IMG/VR virus record: IMGVR_UViG_3300037517_000349
Location: 1-20,439 of that record
Strand: one strand, 5' to 3'
DNA length: 20,439 nt
Origin: a virus
The position numbers and the translations under genes are program-made. How positions within the stretch are numbered: the stretch's first letter is position 1; each line of letters begins with the position of its first letter. Positions 7,445 through 15,242 of this stretch are shown in pieces. A model generated the notes under the pieces. That model was not told the DNA's origin, did not search any database, and saw only the letters and a program-made list of their open reading frames with translations.

Positions 7445-9154
7445 ATGAATTTACTACAGTCACAAGACGCCTTGAAGGGTGAAAACGTAGCCATGCTTCG
7501 GGCTAGGAAGAGCGGACAAATACCCCCAACCCCAGACGCTCCTATGTGGTTGGTTGATGCAGTTTTGGCGGACAAAATAGATAGTTTAAAAAAAGCAGAA
7601 CTAGCACAAGGAGCCGCCCAAGGAGCGTTGCCTAGCATTACCGAACAGATTAGCCAAAAAGCTGAAGGGCTTATGGCTTTGCAAGCTAAAACGCAACAAG
7701 CTCAACAGCAGATGGCGCAACAGATGGCACAGGCACCACAACCTGCCCCAGAGGGAGTTCCCCAGCCTGAGCCTCAACCACAACCAGAACCGCCAATGAT
7801 GGCGCACGGTGGACTAGCTAGGTTGCCTGTAGATTCCCGCATGTTTGACTACCGGGAAGGTGGGATCATTGGGTTTGCTGAACCAGAAGGTGCTGTACCT
7901 GCATCTGAACGTTGGCAGGATATGGTTAAGCGGCCCAATGAATCTGGAGAAGATTTTGCTCGTAGAGTTGCGTTGGCTCGGCAAGCGTCTTATCAGTCGC
8001 AGATGGCCCCAGCAACAGAAGATCAGGTCTTAGCTAAACGTCGCGCTGCATTAGAGGCAGAACGCGCCAAAAATATGGCGCAAGTAGATAAAGTGGATAG
8101 CATGGAGTTTCCATCACGGCCTAACATGCAAAATGATCCACGTTATGGTTTGGCTAATATTGCTTCGCCTGAACCTGTTGTTGCACCTCGGCCTGTTCCT
8201 GCCGCCCCACGCCCTCGCCCCCCGGCGCAGACCCCTGCGGTTACATCAAACGCGACTGCAACACCTCTTCCTGCTGCGGCACCGGGCTTGTCATCAGTTG
8301 CTCCGCCGTCTGGACTTCAAACAGCGCTGCTTGAGGCGCTTAAAGTTCGCCCGGATAGAACAATAGCCGATGCAAAAGCAGACCGCGAAGCTGCAACACC
8401 TGCCCTATTGAATGAGCCTGCGGGATTAGCTCAGCTTGCACGACTGAAACAGCAGCAAGAGCAATACACCAAGAGCCAAGAAGATCGCCCATACGAACGG
8501 CTAATGGCGGTCCTTGGTGCTGGTGGTCGAGGTGGTATTGGTAGTATGGGTGCTGGATACCTTGGCGCAATGCAAGGGGAACGTGCTGCCGATGCGGCCC
8601 AAGCTAAATACCAAAATGAAGTAAATAATGCCGTTGATGCCATGCGTCGAGGCGAAGCTACAACGACCCAAACAGCGCTTCTTGACGACCTGAAAAACTC
8701 TCAAACAACCCAAGCAGAGAACGCACGAAATCGGCTGACAACCCTAGGCTCTGCAAGGGGGAACGAGTTAACAGCGGAAACAGCCGCAGCACAAAATGCT
8801 TCGCAAGAAAGGATAGGCGCAGCGCGAGACGCAGCATCAATCAACGTTGCAAAAATTCAAGCTGCGGCTCAACGGTTTTCAGCGGAAGGGCGTCTTGATA
8901 GTAACGACGCTAAACTAGCCCTTACGGCTGCAAGAGCCCAAATGGATAATGTTCAAAAAGAAATTTTGGAGCTTTCTAAAAATCCGTTTCTTGCCGCCAA
9001 CCAAGCGCGTATTGCGGAACTACGCCCACAGCTAGATACGCTACGTCGATCTATTGCAACACTGGAAGGTGGTGGAAGTACAATGCCCCCTAGCCCCGGC
9101 GCAGCCCCAGCCCCGGCGTTGAAATACAACCCCAAAACGGGGAAAATCGAATGA
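7445..9154 (+). CDS. Helical phage virion protein with MAHGGLARL...EGGIIGFAE motif (569 aa)
   Basis: Starts at ATG 7445 with an AAGGAA site four bases upstream. Residues 50-117 are Ala/Gln/Met-rich and then Pro-Gln-Glu-rich. A recurrent phage motif follows at 118-150 (MMAHGGLARLP, then MFDYREGGIIGFAE). Residues 150-215 are a charged helix, about 225-290 a Pro/Ala-rich linker, and 295-540 long Ala/Gln/Glu/Arg helices with a Gly-rich hinge (GAGGRGGIGSMGAGYLGAM, about 357-375) that could be a short hydrophobic hairpin. The end is a Pro/Ala tail closing with YNPKTGKIE. I recognise the arrangement from ejection-type proteins of podovirus-like phages but know no specific activity. It shares the HGGLA motif with the preceding gene. 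Role as an internal virion protein is inferred from context. Confidence 0.65.
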   Translation: MNLLQSQDALKGENVAMLRARKSGQIPPTPDAPMWLVDAVLADKIDSLKKAELAQGAAQGALPSITEQISQKAEGLMALQAKTQQAQQQMAQQMAQAPQPAPEGVPQPEPQPQPEPPMMAHGGLARLPVDSRMFDYREGGIIGFAEPEGAVPASERWQDMVKRPNESGEDFARRVALARQASYQSQMAPATEDQVLAKRRAALEAERAKNMAQVDKVDSMEFPSRPNMQNDPRYGLANIASPEPVVAPRPVPAAPRPRPPAQTPAVTSNATATPLPAAAPGLSSVAPPSGLQTALLEALKVRPDRTIADAKADREAATPALLNEPAGLAQLARLKQQQEQYTKSQEDRPYERLMAVLGAGGRGGIGSMGAGYLGAMQGERAADAAQAKYQNEVNNAVDAMRRGEATTTQTALLDDLKNSQTTQAENARNRLTTLGSARGNELTAETAAAQNASQERIGAARDAASINVAKIQAAAQRFSAEGRLDSNDAKLALTAARAQMDNVQKEILELSKNPFLAANQARIAELRPQLDTLRRSIATLEGGGSTMPPSPGAAPAPALKYNPKTGKIE

Positions 9155-9162
9155 GGTAAGTT

Positions 9163-12100
9163 ATGCCGTATACCGTTGCTTTGCCCGATGGGCGAACAGT
9201 CGAGTTCCCTGACGAAGTACCACAAGACAAAGCAGCGGGGATAATTCAGCGGCAATTCCCAGAGTTTGCCCCAAAACCCCCGCCCACCACCGCCTTCGGG
9301 CAGGCCAAAGAGTTTCTAAAAGGTATCCCGGCGGGGGCGGTAGGTTTGCTGGAGAGTGCCGCTACCGGTGCCTCTGCGCTGCTGCCAGAGGACATGGAGA
9401 AATCCGCCCGGGAAAAAATTAAGAGTGTTGCCACTGCGGCTAAATCGCCGTTCACTGCGGCTCCGGGGTACGAAGAGGGAATTCCGCGCAAACTAGGCGA
9501 AGCCGTTGGCTCAACCGGACCGTTCTTTGTTGCGGGGCCGCTAGGCATAGCGGGTAGGGTTGGCGCAACTGCGCTGGGTGTTGGCGCTGGGGCCGGGGAA
9601 GCTCGGGTTCGTGCGGAAGAGGGCAAGGCAGAGACTGGGGATCGCGGGACTGCAACAGCGTTTGGTGCCGTGGTTGGCGCTACTGAAATGCTACCCGTGT
9701 TCTCGTTCATCAAGAACCTTGGCAAACCCCTAACTGACGGGATTACTAGCCAAATCCGTCGCGCTTTTGCAACAGGGGGTGCAGAGGCAGCGCAGGAGGC
9801 CGCCGCACAAGCCGCCCAGAACCTGATTGCCAAAGGTATCTACAAACCCGAGCAGGCCATCATTGAGGGTACTGGCGAAGCTGCGGCCTACGGTGGCGCT
9901 ACTGGTGCGTTAATCCAAGGGCTTACCGATATGGCACTGGGCCGACGCGCAAAGGGCGCAGCCACTACAACCCAGCCTCCCGTGCAAGAGCCCCCGGCTC
10001 AAGAACCGATCCCCGTACCTCCGACGCCGCTTGCGGAGCGCCCGTACCCAGAGCTTGCCAAAGAAGTTGCTCGTATCTCGGCGCTGGCTGATACCAAAGA
10101 TGCGACCCCAGAGGAGATGGGCCAGCTTAAAGCCATTCGGGCTGAGTTGCAACGGCGGGGGGTTGCGGAGGTTGAGGGTCAACGTGCAGCGGTAACAGCG
10201 GACAAAGAGGGGGCCGAGAAGTTCCCCGGGCTTGCAGGGGAAACCCCTACCCAGATGGAGATACGTGGTGCAATCCCTGAAGGCCCCTTGCCGCCCGAGA
10301 CTGATCTTTTTGGGAACCCCGTACTGCCGAAGGCGGCACAACCTGAAGGTCTTGCGGACGTTATTGGGGCTGAATTGCCTGCGACCAGCGAGGTTATGCG
10401 GGATGCGGGCCTAGCACCCACTACATCAGAGCTTGAGGCTGCGGGGCAGCAACGCCTACCGTTACGACGCAGCCCAGCGGGCCAGCCAACAACCGCGCCG
10501 CCAGCAGCCGCCCCGACCCCACCCCCGGCACCACCCCCGGCACCACCCCCGGCACCACCCCCGGCACCACCCGCCCCGGCTAAACCCGGCGCAATTACGG
10601 CAACGGAAGTAAAGCAGTTTGGCACTATGTCAAAGGTTAACCGCCAGTGGTTAGTTGACAACGTAGAAGGTAAGACGCCTGATGAAGTGCGGGCTATGGT
10701 TGAGGCTGACCCTACCATCCTGACTCGTGTACCCGGCGTTGCCAAAGCGGTTAGAGAGATCATTGCCCAAGCTACGCCCAAGGAGGCCCCAAGTGTCCCA
10801 TCGTCCGCCCCAACTCCCGCCGTTCCTCCGGTTCAGCCACGATCTGAGCCCCGAGGAAGTGAGCCAAGCGTGGGAGTTCCTGTACAACCTACCGGAGCCG
10901 ACACAGTTGCACCCGGAGCCACCGGAACCCCCAGAGGAGTTACACCACCTGTCAGCCGTGGACTGGTTCCTCCTAAACAACCTGCTGCACCGGGAGTTGA
11001 ACCTGCGGGACAGCCAGCCCCAGCACTGACAGCCGAGACTGCGGTTTCCGAATTACAAGCCTTGGTTAATACCGCAGGCACTGCGCTTGCTAAGAAACGT
11101 GCGGCAGTTACCGCGTTGGCTGCGCTCCAAGACCCCAAGTTAAACGAAACCGCAGAGGATAAAGCGGGTAATCTTCGGCTTGCTGCTGGTGTTCTTGGTC
11201 GAACGATAGCGCCCGCTGCCCCGGTAGTAGCAAAACCACCCAAGCCCGCTAAACCCGCAGCTACTCCGCCAGCCCCAGCCGGGGGTATGTTTGGGCAACT
11301 CGTTAAGCCCGGGGCTACTAATATTGTTGAGGACGAAGCACCGCCGCCAGCAACGCCTGCTAAACCTGCAAGCCCCTTTGCTGTATCTGGTCCGTCTATT
11401 GGAGCCCAGTTAGCGCCTACTAGCGAGGAAACTAAAGCCGCTGCCGCCGTGGCACAAAAGCCCGCTAAACCTGCCGCACCGTCCACGATCAGCACCACAC
11501 CCCCAGCACAGGAAGCTGCAAAGCCAACCGAGCCTAAGAAGCCACGCGCTCCAAAAACCGTTAAGCCTGCGGAAGCCGCCAAGCCTACCGGCCCACGCAC
11601 GGAGCTAGAAACTGTTGATGCAATCAACGGCAGAAACTTGCTAGAAGTAGCCCAGTGGGGGGCTGCAAACTTTACCAGCCCAGACTTCCGTTTGATTGCG
11701 CAACGCGTTGCCGATACCTTGCAGATACTCAAGAACGTCGGTCTGCAAATTGGAAACATCACCGTTACGGACCCGGGCAACCGCATGACAAGCGGCGCAC
11801 GGGGGGCAACCCACTATTCGTATAACCGCGTGGGGGCAAAAGCCTCTACTGTCAGCATCATGCTGAACCATCCTGACAACGGAGCGCAGTCGGGTACGTC
11901 GGACACTACGATTCTGCATGAGCTAATTCATGCAGCAACCGTTGGCGCAACGCGAGTTGGAAACTTGCAACGGGCGCAGGGGACCAGAGTTAGCAAAGCG
12001 GTTACTGCACTATACGATGTGGGCAACGCAGTGACTGCGCATATTGAAGCCAAACAAGCTGCGGGGAAAACGCTTTCTAAGATTGAGCAAACGCTCCTTA

Positions 12101-15012
12101 CAAATTACCGGCGCAATGTCGATGAAGTTCTTGCATGGACGCTCACTGACCGGGACACGCAAGCCTACATGGAAACTGTGCCGTACAAAGGCACAAACGC
12201 ATGGGACAAGTTTGTTACCCTAGTCCGCGATATGCTGGGCTTAACCCCCAAGGCGGACACTGCCCTTAGCGAGATTCTGCGTATCGGCGGGGAGCTAACT
12301 TCCTTGACCGAAGCTGACCTTAAAGATGCGATGAAGGTAACCGGAAGGCAGTTCTCGCTATCCCCCACATCCGAAGCGCTTATTGCAGGTTCTGGTGCCG
12401 TAGACCCGGTGGAAGTAGGTGCGCTCAAGCGCATGATAAATATTGCCAAGGCCGACCCGGGGGTTAGCTACGTCACAAAGGTCCGCACGCAATTAGCTGA
12501 CATTGGCGCAACGATTGAGTCTAGGTTGACCGCGCAGTTCGACGGTGCGGTAAAAGATGCACTGGGAAACCTCAACCCAATGGGCCTGTACCGGCAAGCA
12601 CAGGACTACACCAAGATGCTGCTGGAGTTCTTTCAGCAAGGCTCACTCATGAAGAACCCAGCTACGGGGCTGTGGGAAGTGTCCAAGGTAAAGGGCGTGC
12701 GGCCCCCTGCGGAGGTGTACAAGCTAATCGACGATTGGGGCAAGTCAAACGGGTGGACTCGTGAGGAAGCTACCCAGAAAGCCAGTCGTATCTTGGAAGC
12801 TGTGCGTCTTGACGGTCTGCGGACTGCTAACAATACGCAGGGTGCCTCGTTCACGTTGCACAAGATTGACGAGTCCTCGCCGCTCTCCATAGACCAGCAG
12901 ATCAACGCATTGCTGGCGGACTACCGTGCAGACCCGGCGCTCAAAGAAATGAACAAGCTGATGGACGAGTCGCGCAATGCCTTGGTAGATCACTTGGTTA
13001 CCGTGGGGCGACTTACTCCCGATCAAGGTAAAGATTGGAAAGACGTAATTGGCTACGTGCCGTTTGACCGCCTGAGCCCGGAGTCACTAGAGAAGTTCAG
13101 CAAGATCAAGCGCGTCAGCGGCAAGGGGCTGGCACAGGTGGGCAAACTGCCAGAACTCAAAGGCACCACACGCCTTGCCGTCGGCAACGTGTTCAACAGC
13201 TACATTGACACGATGGGCTGGATGGTTGGGCAGGTAATCAAGACCGATGGCACGGTGCAGACCCTCCGTAGTCTGGAGAAGGTTACTGCGGCTAAAGCCC
13301 TTGGGCTATCCACTCAAAACGAACCCAACGTGGTTGGGATGTACGTCGATGGGGTTATGAACTACTGGAGCCTGCCGTCCAAATACGATGTGATGGCGTT
13401 CAAAGACTTGAACCCACCCAAAGCTGGTTGGCTGCTGCAAATGGGCGCGTTCTCAAACGTGCTTCGCAAAACTATCACCGCACTTCCGCCGTTTGCACTG
13501 AAGCAGGTAACCGACGACGTTCAGCGGGCTATCATGACCTCCGGTGTGCGGAACCCCGGGGCGTTGCTACGCATGACGTTGACTAACTTCCCCAAGCTGG
13601 CCCTTGCAGAGCTACGCGGTATCCAGCACCCCACGGTGCGAGAGTTTGGTGCGCTTGGGCTCACAGGCGAGTATGACTTTCAATCGGGTAAGCCCGCTAT
13701 GTCGCTGCTGAAGGATATGGGAATCGTTAAGCGCGGTAAGTTTGAAACGCTCTTGCATCGGCTTGACGGGGTTACCCGGGCGTCTGACTTGGCGGTACGC
13801 AAGGCCATCTATGACCAGACCTTGAAAGAGGGCGGCGACAAGCTGTTGGCGCAAACCCGGGCACGAGAGTTCATCAACTTCCGCAGGCGCGGAGCCAGTG
13901 AGTTTGTCGGGGCGATGGTTACCACCATCCCGTTCTTTAACGCGTACATTCAAGGTATGGATGTGCTGTACCGGGCTGCTTCTGGCAAGGACTCTAGTTC
14001 TTCCGTGGGCCGCGCACAGGCTCGCCAAATGTTCTGGGGGCGTGCGGCTATTGTGACAATGCTAAGTTCGCTCTATGCGCTTGGCAAAGATGACGAGGAT
14101 GAAGACTATAAGAATATGGACTTGCGAACTCGGGACAGCAACTGGATTTTGCCGGGTGGGTACAAGCTCCCGGTTCCGGGCGAGTTGGGTGCCATCTTCA
14201 AGGTAATTCCGGAGCGTGTTGTTGAGTACATGCGTCGGCAAGGCACCCCAGAGGAGCAGGAAGCGTTCGAGGCGGTGCGGACTACCCTGACTTACATGTT
14301 CGAGCAGTATCTGGGCCGTGCCGTGCCAGTGCCACAAGCAATCAAACCTGTTCTGGAAGCGTGGGCTAATAAGTCGTTTCTTACGGGACGTCCGTTAGAA
14401 GGCTTTCACCAGCGGATGATGGACCCTAGTATGCGGGTTACGGATCAGACTTCGGAGCTTGCCAAAGCCATTGCAAACTTCAGCCGCGACGAGATAAAAG
14501 TCGAAATCTCCCCCATCATGATTGACAACGCGTTGCGTGGGTACTTTGGATCAACGGCAGCGTTGCTGACGGCTATGACTGACAGTTTGCTAAACCCCAC
14601 ACGAGTAGACCGCCCCCTGCATAAATGGGCGCTGCTAAGTACCTACCTGTACGACCCGGTGGGCACGCGCTTGATGACGGAGTTCTACGAAGAGCGCGAG
14701 AAGCTGGGCAAGGCAAACAACACGCTTAACCAGCTTGCAAAAACCGATATGGATCGGGCGGAGAAATACGCGGAAACTCATCGGGACGAGCTAGTGTTTG
14801 AGTCCGCTATCAACTCGACGCTGGAGCAGCTTGAACGCACCCGGGCGTACCGCACGTTCTTAAACAGCCCAGACGGGGCTAAAGAGATGCCTACTGAGGA
14901 ACGGGAAGCCGCTTTGAAAGAAATCAAGCAGTACGAAACTGAGATGGTAAAGTGGCTGCGAGAAGCCAAAACGGAGTACGCTAAGTCCAAACCCTACCTT
15001 GTCCCAATCTAA
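9163..15012 (+). CDS. Large polyvalent virion protein with HExxH metallopeptidase motif and LPD38-like C-terminal region (1949 aa)
   Basis: Starts at ATG 9163; the GAGG of the preceding stop region serves as ribosome binding site. The N-terminus (VALPDGRTVEFPDEVP) is a recurrent opening of giant phage proteins. Residues about 55-265 carry several Gly/Ala-rich hydrophobic segments (for example GPFFVAGPLGIAG and FGAVVGATEMLPVFSFI) compatible with membrane insertion. About 265-830 is Pro/Ala/Lys-rich linker with a small folded island near 485-545. A zincin motif HELIH is at 919-923, and Glu988 in NVDEVLAW is a plausible third zinc ligand. The C-terminal 900 residues are largely helical; about 1420-1660, with ALPPFALKQVTDDVQRAI and TIPFFNAYIQGMDVLYRA, resembles the LPD38 large polyvalent-protein domain. 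Such chains are thought to be carried in virions and delivered to the host. The peptidase call rests on motif and spacing; no substrate is indicated. Confidence 0.7.
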   Translation: MPYTVALPDGRTVEFPDEVPQDKAAGIIQRQFPEFAPKPPPTTAFGQAKEFLKGIPAGAVGLLESAATGASALLPEDMEKSAREKIKSVATAAKSPFTAAPGYEEGIPRKLGEAVGSTGPFFVAGPLGIAGRVGATALGVGAGAGEARVRAEEGKAETGDRGTATAFGAVVGATEMLPVFSFIKNLGKPLTDGITSQIRRAFATGGAEAAQEAAAQAAQNLIAKGIYKPEQAIIEGTGEAAAYGGATGALIQGLTDMALGRRAKGAATTTQPPVQEPPAQEPIPVPPTPLAERPYPELAKEVARISALADTKDATPEEMGQLKAIRAELQRRGVAEVEGQRAAVTADKEGAEKFPGLAGETPTQMEIRGAIPEGPLPPETDLFGNPVLPKAAQPEGLADVIGAELPATSEVMRDAGLAPTTSELEAAGQQRLPLRRSPAGQPTTAPPAAAPTPPPAPPPAPPPAPPPAPPAPAKPGAITATEVKQFGTMSKVNRQWLVDNVEGKTPDEVRAMVEADPTILTRVPGVAKAVREIIAQATPKEAPSVPSSAPTPAVPPVQPRSEPRGSEPSVGVPVQPTGADTVAPGATGTPRGVTPPVSRGLVPPKQPAAPGVEPAGQPAPALTAETAVSELQALVNTAGTALAKKRAAVTALAALQDPKLNETAEDKAGNLRLAAGVLGRTIAPAAPVVAKPPKPAKPAATPPAPAGGMFGQLVKPGATNIVEDEAPPPATPAKPASPFAVSGPSIGAQLAPTSEETKAAAAVAQKPAKPAAPSTISTTPPAQEAAKPTEPKKPRAPKTVKPAEAAKPTGPRTELETVDAINGRNLLEVAQWGAANFTSPDFRLIAQRVADTLQILKNVGLQIGNITVTDPGNRMTSGARGATHYSYNRVGAKASTVSIMLNHPDNGAQSGTSDTTILHELIHAATVGATRVGNLQRAQGTRVSKAVTALYDVGNAVTAHIEAKQAAGKTLSKIEQTLLTNYRRNVDEVLAWTLTDRDTQAYMETVPYKGTNAWDKFVTLVRDMLGLTPKADTALSEILRIGGELTSLTEADLKDAMKVTGRQFSLSPTSEALIAGSGAVDPVEVGALKRMINIAKADPGVSYVTKVRTQLADIGATIESRLTAQFDGAVKDALGNLNPMGLYRQAQDYTKMLLEFFQQGSLMKNPATGLWEVSKVKGVRPPAEVYKLIDDWGKSNGWTREEATQKASRILEAVRLDGLRTANNTQGASFTLHKIDESSPLSIDQQINALLADYRADPALKEMNKLMDESRNALVDHLVTVGRLTPDQGKDWKDVIGYVPFDRLSPESLEKFSKIKRVSGKGLAQVGKLPELKGTTRLAVGNVFNSYIDTMGWMVGQVIKTDGTVQTLRSLEKVTAAKALGLSTQNEPNVVGMYVDGVMNYWSLPSKYDVMAFKDLNPPKAGWLLQMGAFSNVLRKTITALPPFALKQVTDDVQRAIMTSGVRNPGALLRMTLTNFPKLALAELRGIQHPTVREFGALGLTGEYDFQSGKPAMSLLKDMGIVKRGKFETLLHRLDGVTRASDLAVRKAIYDQTLKEGGDKLLAQTRAREFINFRRRGASEFVGAMVTTIPFFNAYIQGMDVLYRAASGKDSSSSVGRAQARQMFWGRAAIVTMLSSLYALGKDDEDEDYKNMDLRTRDSNWILPGGYKLPVPGELGAIFKVIPERVVEYMRRQGTPEEQEAFEAVRTTLTYMFEQYLGRAVPVPQAIKPVLEAWANKSFLTGRPLEGFHQRMMDPSMRVTDQTSELAKAIANFSRDEIKVEISPIMIDNALRGYFGSTAALLTAMTDSLLNPTRVDRPLHKWALLSTYLYDPVGTRLMTEFYEEREKLGKANNTLNQLAKTDMDRAEKYAETHRDELVFESAINSTLEQLERTRAYRTFLNSPDGAKEMPTEEREAALKEIKQYETEMVKWLREAKTEYAKSKPYLVPI
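10521..10568 (+). repeat. 12-base tandem repeat encoding Pro-Pro-Pro-Ala
   Basis: Four perfect copies of acccccggcacc lie within the linker of the 1949-aa protein (about residues 453-469) and give a poly-Pro/Ala tract. This low-complexity DNA is the reason for several long stop-free frames on the opposite strand. Confidence 0.9.
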
Positions 15013-15242
15013 GCTATGCGCCAAACCCGCACACCGTAGAACCCAAATTCACAACGGTTGTGGGCGCGTAGCGTCATGAGAAAATACTTCTCGGCTTTGC
15101 GCAAACGCTTGGCTACCTCGGTGGCGCTTGCGGTGGTTTTGAGGAAGAACGAGTGCCCCGGCATAAGGCGCTCCCACTGAATAAAGTATGGCACTCCGTA
15201 GATGTTGAGGTGCCGTATCTCGTCAGGTACTCGGCGTGCCAT
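15009..15242 (-). CDS. Small basic phage protein of unknown function, 77 aa
   Basis: The ATG at 15242 lies inside the 3' end of the primase-helicase gene (20-base overlap), so translation is probably coupled; no clear Shine-Dalgarno is seen. The protein is basic and reads MARRVPDEIRHLN, then VPYFIQWERLMPGHSFFLK (about 17-35), a charged helix, and an end pattern GFYGVRVWRI. The W..L.PG.SFF plus terminal VWR pattern recurs in small proteins of phage replication regions, possibly a compact beta-rich or nucleic-acid-associated fold. I cannot give a function. Its stop codon TAG (15011-15009) overlaps the stop of the opposing 1949-aa gene. Confidence 0.65.
   Translation of the reverse strand: MARRVPDEIRHLNIYGVPYFIQWERLMPGHSFFLKTTASATEVAKRLRKAEKYFLMTLRAHNRCEFGFYGVRVWRIA

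Noticed and set aside
7585-7594. Slippery sequence T TTA AAA in the correct frame of the 569-aa gene, a candidate for programmed -1 frameshifting
   Set aside because: The -1 frame meets a stop (tag at 7633-7635) after about 14 codons, there is no overlapping gene to reach, and the site lies near the N-terminus.
9246-9833. 195-codon open frame on the minus strand near the start of the 1949-aa gene
   Set aside because: Same cause: antisense of Gly/Ala/Pro-rich coding, no ribosome binding site or domain pattern.
10179-10781. 200-codon open frame on the minus strand across the Pro-Ala repeat
   Set aside because: Mirrors the 12-base tandem repeat as a Gly/Ala tract; a shadow of the sense protein.
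10833-11786. 317-codon open frame on the minus strand inside the 1949-aa gene
   Set aside because: It lies opposite a Pro/Ala/Lys-rich linker whose GC-rich codons rarely create antisense stops; its translation is low-complexity Gly/Ala/Ser/Val without recognisable motif, and the sense gene is continuous.
15000-15060. Terminator between the convergent operons
   Set aside because: No stem with a following T-tract on either strand was found by eye.
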